Shown: positions 32,546-44,900 of the stretch, in pieces
How the letters are laid out: the number at the start of each line of letters is the position of its first letter
Numbering within the stretch: position 1 is the stretch's first letter
Assembly (NCBI GenBank): GCA_964017155.1
Contig: OZ024862.1
Coordinates: 26,755,433 to 26,819,432, forward strand
Source of the DNA: Oasisia sp. SBJ-2009
Lineage: Eukaryota; Annelida; Polychaeta; Sabellida; Siboglinidae
Direction of reading: 5' to 3'
DNA length: 64,000 nucleotides
Notes under the pieces: generated by a model
Databases searched by the model: none
What the model saw: only the letters and a program-made list of their open reading frames with translations
Told to the model about the DNA's origin: nothing
Program-made: the position numbers and the translations under genes

Positions 32546-35500
32546 CTGCAACAGAATGAACAGTTCTGGTGAGTCCTCACCAGAGATACGTTTGTTATGC
32601 AACGGAAGGCGCATTAAAAATACATTATTTGGTTTGGTCTTCTGCAGTGTCCCTACAGACTAACACTGCTAAACTGGCCATGTCAGAACCTGCAGAGTGC
32701 AAATAGAAATTTTTTATAAGTTAATAAAATATTAATTAAACTCTCAGTAAATCATAAATTACTTAAATATGTTTTTTTATTTACTAACACAATGAAGTAC
32801 AGTTGAGCAAATTGAAGAGAAATTGCATATGGCAAATTGAAGAGAAATTGCATATAAAAGTTGAATACCATTCCATCTGATTGCTTATTACAAAACGTGG
32901 ATGCAAAAATTGTCCACTTGGTATGTATTAGCATAATGACATTTCTTAATCCTTAGAATAAATTATGAACATAAGCACTTCAGAATTGACAGGCTCTTGG
33001 ATTCTCAAGTTGTTAACAGATAAACAGACGAAATGATGTGAATACAAATTTAGTTCGCAGAAAACTTAACAGTCTGCCATGCACTCAGCTGAGTATATAA
33101 TGAGTAACTATGACCAAGTTCAAAAAGATTCTTCTTGGCAAGCTGAAATCTTACAAATGTTACAATAACTTGCTCCTTGACTGTCTACAAAGGCACTGAA
33201 TGTTTGTGTAAAAGACATGCATTTTCTTTCAACACTTGATCATGTATTTATTTACATCAAATTTGTTCGGAAAGAAACTGCAAACAGCATATTTATTATT
33301 AAAATACTGCAAAACCAACCTCATACACCTGTTTATTTGTGTTCAATGTGCATTGCCATGTCTGGAATTGGAATCACTCCAGGTGATCCCAATTCCAGAA
33401 ACAGAACTGAAAGCTGAATATGATTCCAATTCCAACAAAATTGGAGTAAGTCAAAATTAAAGTTGCAGAATCTGTTTTCGTGTAATCAGAATTGGAATAA
33501 TTTGATGTGAATACAGCAAAACGTGAACTGCTTTAATAATAATAATACAATATTTATATAGCGCCCGATCAATTAAAATTGCTCTCAGGCGCTTTACAAA
33601 CATACATAAAAGTAAATGTGTAAAGAATACCTAAAATACCTAAAATACAGTATCTAAAAGCATGAAGATAGCATTTGACAAATAGGAACAGAATAAAATA
33701 TATATATATATATAAAATAAAAATACATAAATAAAGTAAAATAATTCTTTGAGCGGAATCAGAATCATAGCTGCATTGCATGGAAATGGAATCAGAATGG
33801 CTCACTAGAATCAAATTTGTTTTTTAATCCGCAACCACTCCTATATTTTACTACAGCAAAAATATACTGAAAATTATAGAAACATATACTGAAAATGTAT
33901 TAAAACAAGATTCATTATTACATAACTAATACATTTCGACTCACGTTTCGACCACTATTGTTGATGTGAAATCAACCCCAGATCTGCTATCTTTCAAAAA
34001 GTAATGACAGAAAACTATGAAAAAATGTCATCAATAGGCATGGTGTCTATTCCTCAGTCTTAAATTTGTTTCCTAATAATATACTTAAAGTATATTACTA
34101 TATATTGCTATATTATTAGTCAGGATATAATAGCAACTAATGAAGCAGCAGGTAAGTCAGGCGGAGAATGAAACTGAAAGTACCCCAGGGTAGTTAATAG
34201 AGCAAGAAATCGTACTTGGAAAGGCATCTAGTTAGCTAGTCAAGTTGATGCTATCGTCAGTTGTGCAATGAAGACAATTTGTGTGGTTAGTGGTAGACAT
34301 TATCTCACAAGAAACTTGGATTTTTGGCCAAATATTTTGGATGCATCAGCCATCATCAGTGGACAGGTTCTCGTTGCTACAGCGCAGTACAGACTTGTCA
34401 TTTGAACAGCATCACGTGACAAAACCTAGTGTAAACAAAGCCAGTCCACTGACAAAGTCTGATATGCAGCCAAAACATCTGGAATTGAAACAGAATTTCT
34501 GGCGAGGTGATGTTTAGCACTAACGAAATAAGCCACGAGAACCAAACATCCATACATTAAAATGAACAGAATATGTGTGGTGTTCTATTGAGACCATTGT
34601 GGGATGGTGTCTCCAAGCAGACAGGAGGCAGGCCACACAAACCTGCAGTTTCTCTGTGTGCGTCTCATATGCATCAGATAACTCCTAGCACCAACGGGAC
34701 CCACCTAGAAGATCACGCCAGTCAAAAGAGTACAGATAACACTCAGGCTTTACAATGACATTGGTGTTTGTGTACGGGACAGAACTGGAATTTAACCCAG
34801 GTCTGCATAAACAGACCCCTGGCATGATACCGAGTGATTTGACAACAGCTTGACATGGTACTGACATGAAGGGAAGCCATGCTGCAAGGGAAGGAAGCCA
34901 AACACAAAGCAAGGCATGCCTAATGTAGATTGCAGACATCGCTAAAGGAGGTAGCATCAGGATTTCACCAATTCAGTTGCTTGAGAGTCTGCCATTACCA
35001 GCTACCAAAATCCAACAGCCTTTTCAAGGTACAGGGTTACAGGCTGTATGTTAAGGTGTTTGGAAATATACTGTACACATTTACCTTAACCCTACTTGAT
35101 TAACATCCTAAATACAGAAGCAAGCCAGGTATGTTACTATCATGTAATAGTTACTGTTTATGTAAGAGCAGAAAGAAAATTCTGGCTTCTTTTATATGGT
35201 AAATTAATAGGGCTTCATTTCCATTACTCCTGTCGTGTTCAATAGACACACTGCTGAGGGTATTCACCATAAACTAAGCAAACAACTGAGTAGCTATTTA
35301 CTGCGGGCAAACAAAACAGCCAGACGCAAAAACAGAACAGAGCAGCATCCAACAGTGCAGGGTTTTCCATAAACTTACCCACAAACATATTTTTTAATTA
35401 TGTCCCAAATTTTACAAGCCAATGTATCTATTAGAGAGAACTATGATTAAGTGCGGTATTTTTTTTATTAGTACACTGTATGTCAGTATTGTGACAAATT

Positions 35501-38500
35501 CCCAGACATTTTGAAAGCCAAGCTTGGGTGAAATGGGAAAAGCCTGCGATGCTGGTGTTCAAGCATACAAGAGAGAACAATGCCACGTGGGAAATGATCG
35601 ACTACAGCTACTGGAGACCAGTGATTCCATTAGTGAAAGAGAACAAATATTTCGAGGAGTGACACGTTAACAATACGAAGAAAGAATGAAGTTGGTCAGA
35701 CCCAGGTGTCTACTCACGTCGTCACAAGACATGTTGTAGTCCTGTAGCACCTGTCGACACCGTGAGGCTATACTGAGTCAGCCATCAAGGAAAGACTCAA
35801 CCACAATAATGTACAGTGTGCAAACAAACAGGTATAAACAAATACAGACACGTAAGTTACTCGGTGTAAAGATTTCTTCCATTTATAATGACATATATAA
35901 CTCTCTGTTGTAATCATACAGGGATTCTTATTTTAATAATTATTACACTTAATTACAACACAGGTGATTCCAAAGACACCTGCTGGATACAGCGCTACCC
36001 CAAACATACTACTGCACAGAGAGAAACTACACATACCACTGGTAGTCTAGTACCATGATGGTCTGCAATAGATATGTAAGAACAGCTACATGTACTCCGA
36101 TAACAGGTTGCCTGTTAGAAGATATGCTACTAAATTATTATTAATAATTCAGATGAGTATACACAACTTAAATTTCTAGTAACAAATATTTCAAGTAGAC
36201 AGTAGTCGGTGAGATATTCTCTCAGCTATACAATTTTTGTATCTCTCCAGAGTGCATACATAACATATATATATTATATATATATATATATATCTATTAT
36301 ACACACACACAAACATGAACAGTTTAGAAAGGTAGGATGAATGGACATGAAGCAACATTAATGGAGGAAACATATAGATTACCTGGTAGTTATCAGAAAC
36401 TTGTCTTCATTATCTTCAAAGATAATACACTAAACAACATGGTATGCAGACTGTATAAATGCTATCAGTGTGAATAAGTTTAAAAATGAACATTTTACTC
36501 AGAGGGTTGTCTTAACTTAGGTAGAAAAATGTTGGACTCCCATAAGTGGTGACTCTGAGTACACAGAAAAGATACATTGAGGGTGCAACGACTCTCTTGT
36601 GTATTCCCGCCACAAACAGCATAATGAGGATGAAACAGCTGAGGGCAAAGAAGGGATGATTCTTCAGCGACTCAATAAACGTTACCTGCAACAAAACACA
36701 GAATACATAGCACAACATATGCAGCATATGCTGTCAAGAGAAACCAGGAATATAATCAACAACCAGATGCTGAATGAAGAACACGAAGTAACAGATGACT
36801 GTCTTTGACAACAATGTATTTTATACAGAAATGCAAATATTCAAACGTAAACAAGAGCAAAAGAAAATATTTAGCTGTGCTACGAAAAATCCATTTTTGT
36901 TCTTGGACGGGAGACTATTACAACACAAATTAATTACCTATTTGTAAAATATATGTAAAATAATAATGACAATATTCTTTGTAGCTGTCCTTTATTTTTA
37001 CAGATAAAAACTAATAAAATAAAAAAGAATGTATTCCTTAACCGAGGATGATGAGTAACATTATTTATCTGTAGAATAGGGTGTTAAATGTGTTCTTAAA
37101 TTAATGTGCTCAGAAAAGTTCTAAGAACTGGGCATGATATAACCAATTACCTAGTTACAATTCACACAGTCATCATGAACATCAATACATCCCAAATGCT
37201 TACATTAGATATTTCAGGGTCCCATATCCAACTCCATGCCCCTGTAGCCGTGGCTAGAGAGACCAGGATGAGTAGCACTGCAGCAAACAACAGATGACTG
37301 GTCAACTCAACAATAGACAGTACAAAGAATAGATGACTGGTCAACTCAACAACAGACAGTACAAAGAATAGATGACCGGTCAACTCAACAACAGACAGTA
37401 CAACCAACAGACGACCGGTCAATTCAACAACAGACAGTACAAAGAACAGATGACTGGTCAATTCAACAACAGACAGTACAAAGAATAGATGACTGGTCAA
37501 TTCAACAACAGACAGAACAAAGAATAGATGACCGGTCAATTCAACAACAGACAGTACAAACAACAGTTGACCGGTCAATTCAACAACAGACAGTACAAAG
37601 AATAGATGACCGGTCAATTCAACAACAGACAGTACAAACAACAGATGACCGGTCAATTCAACAACAGACAGTACAAACAACAAACGACCGGTCAATTCAA
37701 CAACAGACAGTACAAAGAATAGATGACTGGTCAATTCAACAACAGACAGTACAAAGAATAGATGACTGGTCAATTCAACAACAGACAGAACAAAGAATAG
37801 ATGACTGGTCAATTCAACAACAGACAGTACAAACAACAGATGACCGGTCAATTCAACAACAGACAGTACAAACAGACGACCGGTCAATTCAACAACAGAC
37901 AGTACTACATAACTGCTTTCTGTTGAAATTCCACTTTACTGGGTCAGGGTTACTAGTTTTACTTACTACATGTTGGCAGTAAACGATGAATAAAGAAATG
38001 TTGAGTCAGGCTCATCAGTAATCACTTGTAAGCAACGATTGCAACAAATTGAGTTTTACCTGTAACATTATTTATAAAAATAAAAAGAAGAGAAGTCAAT
38101 CTAACAAGACACACTACATTGCTGTAACATTATGCATAATCACAATGGAAATGCTGTGACACAAACAAATATTATTGTGTCATGTGATCATTACAATTCA
38201 CACACTGATTCATTATAACTAGTGTACTGTAATTATTTCAGTACCATAATTATCACGATTTCTGCTCATTGCATGGCGATCATGATGTGCATCAGAAACA
38301 ATAAAAAAATTACTTTCTAGCAAGTTACCCACTTTTAACACTTACATGTGTACATGTTGTAAAATATAATAAGTTACTGTAGTTCATAGCTTTATACAGA
38401 GACCCATCCACCCGTCATTTGGACGGACCCGTAGAAATATGGATGGAATGCGTAAAAAAATCATAGATATTTTCAATTATGCCTTAGAAATTTGTGTTTA

Positions 38501-39510
38501 TAGTCCATTTCAGATCAAAAAACACATGTAAAGTTTATAAACTGGCTTAACAGATGGCATCCAATTGTGTCTACCAAAAATGTGTGATTGGCCAAAAAAT
38601 TGATATTGCATAAAGCCCTGCTGTAATTGGCTTTACTTACACCTCCATCTCAGTGTAGCTGGCTGTAGGTAACTGATCACTTCTGTCAGCCTTCTCTCGA
38701 AAGCTTTCAAATCTGCCAATGAAAATGTTACATATAACACAGTAACACAAGGGATCTGTCATGCATGTAGCTCATTTTACTGCCTTTAATCATAAGTTGA
38801 GTGCACTCCTGTGCACTATTTAGGAGTCACAGCGGTTAATCAGGCATTACTATTTTACTAAAGTGTACAATTTGTTTAATCTGCTACAACATCATTTTGA
38901 AGTTAAATATGATTCTTAAACATTGACAGAAGCATTTACTACTCTCTTATCATTCTTCGTCTATAACTTTTGGCCTGATAGTGCGGTTCTGATGCTCGGC
39001 TACATAACACCACTCAGCCTAGTCTATAAAGGACTATAATTTTATACATGCATGCATACAACAAATAGAACATACAAATCAAATGGCAATTCCTTTTTTA
39101 TGGCTGGTTTGATGTGCAAAAATATCAGATTAAATGTTAAGTAAATTTAATTTTACCTTTTTGGATTATCTGACCAGCCATAAAAAGGACACTGGCATTT
39201 TATCATTTCGCATTTTATGGAACTTTTGAAGGGTCTTCTTCGAATCTTCAAGTTACGCCTTTCGGATAGTAATAGCAGTTTATTGTTACGTTAGGTTAAC
39301 GGTATTTTTTTCACAATTGACATAAGACAGAGGTTTATATGCATTTGTACGTGGAATAATAGGAGGAAGCTTTTCCATCCGTTTCCTATTTCACCGCCTT
39401 CACGGCACGAGTACCACTGGCACTGTGACTATCACCGGGAGTCGGGCAAATTTGACCCTGGACGAGTTGACTGCCTCACCTTCTGTCTGTTCAAAAGTCT
39501 GAAGAGACAT
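32501..39510 (-). CDS. CNEP1R1: CNEP1R1, CTD nuclear envelope phosphatase 1 regulatory subunit (6 exons)
   Basis: CNEP1R1 (TMEM188; yeast Spo7 equivalent) binds and stabilises the phosphatase CTDNEP1/Dullard at the ER and nuclear envelope. There the complex dephosphorylates lipin and so controls phosphatidate and lipid synthesis. Six minus-strand exons join in phase into 128 residues (human 125). The order is [19 protein letters not shown], an amphipathic N-terminus, TM1 [17 protein letters not shown] (about 34-52), TM2 [18 protein letters not shown] (about 70-87), then IHKRVVAPS, a [19 protein letters not shown] tail and PRPPPML. Every block matches the family, so the call is secure. It is head-to-head with NCOA5. 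A 39-base minisatellite lies against the exon 3 acceptor. Confidence 0.95.
33362..33398. repeat. Short hairpin, 16-base arms
   Basis: CTGGAATTGGAATCAC and GTGATCCCAATTCCAG pair with one mismatch around a 5-base loop, in CNEP1R1 intron 5. Confidence 0.7.
33536..33604 (-). mobile_element. LINE/SINE 3' tail, minus orientation
   Basis: On the minus strand TAAAGCGCCTGAGAGCA...GGGCGCTATATAAATATTG, ending in an ATT-rich tail. It has the paired GCGC tail seen at other 3' ends in this window. No coding remnant remains. Confidence 0.5.
35718..35772 (-). CDS. CNEP1R1: CNEP1R1 coding exon 5
   Basis: Acceptor GGCTGACTCAG, donor GAC/GTGAGT, phase 2 to 0. [18 protein letters not shown] (human AARCRTVLAEYNMSCDD). 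Confidence 0.95.
36265..36310. repeat. (TA)n/(CA)n microsatellite
   Basis: A TA run followed by ACACACACAC in CNEP1R1 intron 4. Confidence 0.9.
36576..36685 (-). CDS. CNEP1R1: CNEP1R1 coding exon 4 (second membrane segment)
   Basis: Acceptor TTTGTTGCAG, donor CAAT/GTATCT, phase 0 to 2. [20 protein letters not shown] then [11 protein letters not shown], the most conserved CNEP1R1 block. Confidence 0.96.
37204..37277 (-). CDS. CNEP1R1: CNEP1R1 coding exon 3 (first membrane segment)
   Basis: Acceptor GTTTGCTGCAG, donor AAT/GTAAGC, phase 1 to 0. [20 protein letters not shown] then EISN; human has [20 protein letters not shown]. Confidence 0.96.
37288..37905 (-). repeat. 39-base minisatellite (about 16 units) against the CNEP1R1 exon 3 acceptor
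   Basis: On the minus strand the unit is CTGTCTGTTGTTGAATTGAC then CGGTCATCTATTCTTTGTA with few variants. It runs to within about 10 bases of the exon 3 acceptor AG. Because 39 is a multiple of three, the array is open in the exon 3 frame and reads as a 13-residue repeat ([13 protein letters not shown]), giving a 241-codon frame that ends past exon 3. Confidence 0.93.
38641..38712 (-). CDS. CNEP1R1: CNEP1R1 coding exon 2
   Basis: Acceptor CATTGGCAG, donor GGT/GTAAGT, phase 1 to 1. [20 protein letters not shown] then LRWR. Confidence 0.95.
39081..39200. repeat. Small inverted-repeat element, arms of about 33 bases
   Basis: AAATGGCAATTCCTTTTTTA/TGGCTGG at the left and its approximate reverse complement (CCAGCCATAAAAAGGA...GCATTT) at the right, 120 bases overall. 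Possible mini-MITE in CNEP1R1 intron 1. Confidence 0.6.
39480..39510 (-). CDS. CNEP1R1: CNEP1R1 coding exon 1
   Basis: ATG at 39510, [10 protein letters not shown], phase 1 out at donor GAAG/GTGAGG. The short N-terminal exon matches human MNSLEQAED in length and character. Confidence 0.88.
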
Positions 39511-40700
39511 AACTGTGGATTGTTTAGTATTGGCTGAAGTGCATAATTAGTTTGTAAAATGCATATCTACATGCCGCTTGGATTGGGATACTAGGATGGA
39601 CAAAAATATAGCTTTTTGATAACGGAAACATAAATGTCAGCTTAAAGGAAGCCCACGCCGCATATTTTGTCTTCAATATTTTGATTCGCTGACTAATAGG
39701 GAATATATTCTACTTCAACCAATAGGCGTGTTCCTTACATAATCACTACGCTTCGACGTGACTCTGCGAGACTTCAGAATTTTGTGGCGAAATTTGTAAA
39801 ATTTCTGTTGATGTATGTATTCTTTTTTGTATCTATGATTAGTAGATATTTTAGTTTATATCTGTTTCACTTGTGCACGGTTAATGATTACCAAAACACA
39901 TAATTGTTTAGGGTTCGGGAAATTAGACGGCGGACCTAAGCCAAGTAAAATAGTAATAGTTTTCAGCACTCGGCTCGCCTTGTTCTATCATCTCAATAAC
40001 TGACTAGTTCAGTAGTTGATATTATAAATATAATCGTGAATATATATATTACGTGATTAGCGTTAGAATCTGGTTAGGTCTCATTAAACTAGCCATACTT
40101 TTTGAGACATTATCGCCAAGCCAACCTTTCTATACTGGCACTAAGTGTGGTTTAACACGCGGCTCATTTAATTGTAGTGCCCGCCATGTGACACAAAAGC
40201 AGAAACATTCACTCAGTATTATTTTAATCTCCTTTGTACTGTGAAACTAATTGGGCTTTACCATGTACTTGTTTCACTCTTGTTTTCGACCTCTAGTCTA
40301 GACTAGTAGTTGTAATTTTCGGTAATCTTCCGGCTAACTGGCCTAAGTTATTACCAGGGGCAGGGCCGACGGAATAAAATTGGTCTAAAAACAATTAAAA
40401 AATAATCTCTGCCTTCTTTGTACCAGAATTTCGGAAGTGATGTAGAATGACATTCCAAACACATACTTGTCAAATCAGGTAGTAAAATCCGTTTTGAAAA
40501 TGCCCTAATAAGTTAGGCCAGTTAACTGGAAGATTACCAATATAGCCTAATATACTGCAGCTTCAGTTATGTCAAAGACTGGACACGACTTGAAAGTGAG
40601 CATGGTCATTTATTGTGATTACTGGCACTAAATGTTGCTTGAAACACTAGTTTGCTGAGGTTTGCAGGCCATTTTGGTTGGAATTATGGCATTGTTTCAG
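39511..40700. promoter_or_regulatory. Head-to-head promoter interval of CNEP1R1 (minus) and NCOA5 (plus)
   Basis: About 1.2 kb separates the two start codons. A CCAAT box (AACCAATAGG) lies near 39717-39726. An upstream non-coding NCOA5 exon is likely because the ATG follows an acceptor (CATTGTTTCAG, 40700) by 14 bases. Transcription starts were not located. Confidence 0.45.
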
Positions 40701-40714
40701 TTAAAGAACACAAA

Positions 40715-40937
40715 ATGGCACGTGAACGTGACAGCCGCTCCCGGGACCTATCACAGCACGAACGTGACAGGGACCGAGATCGAAGGGCTGGTAGTAGTGG
40801 TGGCAACATGACCAACCATACGAGCAGCTCGGATCCAAAGCTACTCATGAGTCGGGTGTTCATTGGCAAACTGCCCACAGACAGGGTTTGCCGTGGTGAT
40901 CTCGAAAGCATGTTCAGCAAATATGGAAAAATACTTG
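40715..40937 (+). CDS. NCOA5: NCOA5 coding exon 1 (RNP2)
   Basis: ATG at 40715 (AAAATGG context). MARERDSRSRDLSQHERDRD then a Ser/Gly stretch and SRVFIGKLPTD, the RRM beta-1. Donor CTTG/GTAAGT, phase 1 out. Confidence 0.92.
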
Positions 40938-41926
40938 GTAAGTTGACTTGGGGATGGATAACTGTGAAGAGTTGTGAATATGCTTAGTTGTTGTGTATAG
41001 ATCCGTTTATCAATGCCTGCCAGAGATAGGTTGATTTCACTGTGAATGTAAACTGTGGAAGCTCAGCGCGAGTACTAGGGTTATTCTTGGGACGGTAAAT
41101 TGACCCTTATAGTATAGTAAGGTGACCTTATTAGCAGGATTAAGTTCTTATGATTGACTTGTAACGTACAAGAAACTTTATTTAACGTCGGTTACATGAT
41201 AATTTGGCAACATTAGCTCATCTGAGCTATTTTCCGGATGTCATGTCTGTTATGGATGTCATTTGGGCCTGTCCTGGAAATCACTTGGACTATTCTAGGA
41301 TGACTTAATTTTAAGATGGTTGTATTAAATAGCAAACTGAGTGTAAAGCAAGATTCTACTGTACTGGACATTTTCATGGTGTCGGACATACATTTCGGAC
41401 ACCAGCTATGCACTGCATCACGGGATAGAAAGTGCCACAACTTTGTACTGTCAGATATTATAAGAACCCACTAAGACATAATTGTCTTATATAAATTTGT
41501 TTCCCTACTGGAACCATTTTTACATGAACCTATTCACACAGACTTAAAAAGTAAAGTTACGTCCAAACCCTGTGAGCTTAGATCGAAACCTCTCTAGCAA
41601 AATATAAATACTATTAACAGTCAAGCATAAATAAAAAAAAATTATATTGTCCTCTGTTCAGGCACTGTGATATCAAACAAACCATGACAGACGCATTGGA
41701 ATATAAACTGTTCATGATTGCCAGCAACATGTGGTGCATCAATTTTCTTGATGACAAACTTATAATACAGTATATTGCCACATTTCTTGGTGTTCACATT
41801 GATTATAAGTTAAATAGGAAAGACCATACAGAATAACTAAGAACACAAAATTGCGAAGAATGTGTTCATCACAAAAGCAATTCTTCCAGATCATCTTATA
41901 TTAGTTTTTATACATATAAAAACTGC

Positions 41927-41968
<42 letters not shown>

Positions 41969-44900
41969 CTGAAACTAGGGAATATTACCTTATATGATAA
42001 CCTATTTGCCCCAATTGAAAACATTTCAGATACTGACATGTTGGTTTACCTGAGAATGGAACTGCCCTACTATTAAAATGTGTTGTGATATTACAAGTCC
42101 AGTATGATTACTCTGCCTTATTCATTATCTGATGGCAATGTACACTGATACCTTGTGTTTCCTTTGACAATAGCCATTTCAATCCTACGTGGCTACGGGT
42201 TTGTGCAGTATGCAGAGGAGTCGGTAGCAAGAGAGGCGTGCAAGATGGAAAATGGCAGTCTTATGAAAGGAAACAAATTAGGTTTGTGCTTTTTGTGCAT
42301 CATCGTTATCTTTGGAAATGGCTTCAGCTAAACATAAAGAGAGGTTGTTTGTTTGATTAACTTTGGATTAAGTAACTAAAATAAAGGAAAACAGAGTATA
42401 AGTGTTAATAAAAACAACTGGATATAAAAATATACTAGACATTTACCAGAATAACCTTGTCAAAAATGTAAAAATTTATTGTATAAAAGACTAAAAGTTT
42501 TGTTCAACATGTATGACAAACACATTTTATAGGTGAATCAAAAATAATATGAATTCATCAACCACAATAGCCCACATACAAAATTGTGAATTGCAATATA
42601 ATTTGTGTATAGTCAGGACACTTCCGTTTGATGTTTTAAATACATTTGTCAATTGGAAGTTTGTGTAGAAAGGATGCTTATCTGGGACAGACCTCTGAGA
42701 TAAATGAAGAATTTATGGACATTAACAGAGTTGAATTTTCTTAGTAATATTTTATGAAATGGTATGTAGAAAAAAATCAAACTATATTTAAATTACTGTG
42801 TAAATTTGTAGATGTGAAGATGGCATTTGAAGGGCAAAGAAAGATGAAAGAGGAGGCACCACCAAGAAGAGAATACCCTCCTCCAAGGAGGGAGCCGCCT
42901 AGGAGGTATGGCATATGAAACACAAACTATTAGCCTAGATGGGAACCATTCAGAAGGTGTGACACTTCAAACACAAACCTGTTAGTGTAGGAGCGAGCCC
43001 CCTTCAAACATCAGTCTGGATTCCCTGGGAAAGGAACTCTCTAGCCGGTATAACAGTTTAAGCACAACTCTGTTAGCTTTATGTTGTTGCTATATTTGTG
43101 ATCATGTCGATATCACCAGTTTGCTTTTTTACCATGCCAAAGCAGCCAACATAATATTATTTTTGCAGTGTCTTTGGGAATTGGCTAGTAGCTACATCAT
43201 TGTTAAATATGGAAGGTGTGTCAGTTGCTGTTATGTCAATGAATCTTAAATGTATATGTATTCAGCAGTTAAAAATCACCCAGAATTTGTGACAAAAAGA
43301 AATAATGTGAGAATGCTAAACATGCCCGATGACAGTGAGTTATTTTGTCTTCATCTATTATGCATTTGGAATTAAAGATAAAATAAAGAAATGCCTGTCC
43401 ATTTATTGTGGCACATATAGTTCAGTTCACAGTTGTGTGGGAAACAAGTGAACATGTCAAACTTCAAATGGAAATTGCGATTACACATCAATAATAATGA
43501 CAAATTCTTAAAGGGTGTTTATAATAGACAGATGTTTTATACAAACTTTGAGCATTTCAGTGGTGTAACATTCAAATTGTGAATACTTTTGGGCCTGTTT
43601 CTTCAACTTCAATTTGTTTTCACTGTTAAGAACAATACATTTTAAATGAATAACAGACCCTCATTTCAACATAAACACATGTTCATACAGAGAGGGACCT
43701 CCATATGAAAGACCATACAGCAGACCTCCATTTGAACGAGAAAGAGACCGATCACCTCTTCGTGAGAGAGATGTTTACAGGTGAGAGTTGTTTTATTTAA
43801 AAAAATAACAGTGCCATGATATATATTATGTGACATGATATATATATATATATATATATATATATTACGTTGCAAAATCCAAATATATATCTATGTCTTG
43901 ATTTTGCCACGTTTGATCCTGTTGTCCTGATTGTGCAGTGCACTGAAGCATAATTTGTTTGTGAAATGCAACAAAAAATGTGAAATATTTTCCTGGTTCC
44001 CCTGCAGGCACCCAGATATGTTTGAAAGAGAGCCAATTGGAGAACCATACATACGACCTTTGCCACATCCCAGAGATCCATACTTTGAGCCCCGCAGGTA
44101 AGTGTAAAATAATGAAAATACAGTTAGGTGGGTATGTGCTTATTCTGGTGTTTAGCTGCAAGAAAATATGTCTGATTTGTTTCCATGTATCCATGCCAAA
44201 TGATCAATCCACTGTTGTGCACAATAAACAGTTGTTTAGATGCTAGCACTATCACTATGAAGTAGGAGATGGCAGTATCTGTTAGGTAATCAAGAAATTT
44301 AGAACTTTGTTATGGGTTTATCAGCCAAGATAGAGTTGTTTGCGTTCCTGATTCATGTGTTTATGGAGTGTTAGCCATCCTGCATGAAGCAGCAGTGTGA
44401 CCACAGCAGGGGACTCGTGCCTGGTCAGTGTTCCATGTTTGTCTTCTTACAGGCGGGACCCCTTTCCACCACCTGAAGTCAGCAGACCTCCAGTGCGCCA
44501 TGGCATGGCAGAGAGACCGGCCTTTGACTGTGTCATCATTGTCACTACTCCAAAGCTCAGGTGTGTCTGTAGTTCTGTACATAGACGTGTGCGCATGTGC
44601 ACACACATTATTTGCAGGTCTTAAGTGTAGTTTGCATATTGTTTATTATTCTTGTGGTGTATTTCAGCAATAAACTTTGCGTCACTGTAAATATTACATT
44701 GTGTAGCAATGACCAGATATGGTGTTGTAGTGTCATACAAAAATGCAGCAGTAAAATGCATGAGAAAGCATCTAAAGTTCTTATACTAGTGCCACAGTAT
44801 AAATGTCACAACAAATGATAGACCTTAGACATGCACTTGGTCACACGACAGCTTCCTTCAAATTAACAATCCATTCCAGTCAATCTTTGTGAGGTTTTAC

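Noticed and set aside
32508..32570. Plus-strand mini-exon beginning ATGGGTGGTGG with a GTGAGT donor
   Set aside because: It is the antisense of the CNEP1R1 last exon, which fits the family and phase.
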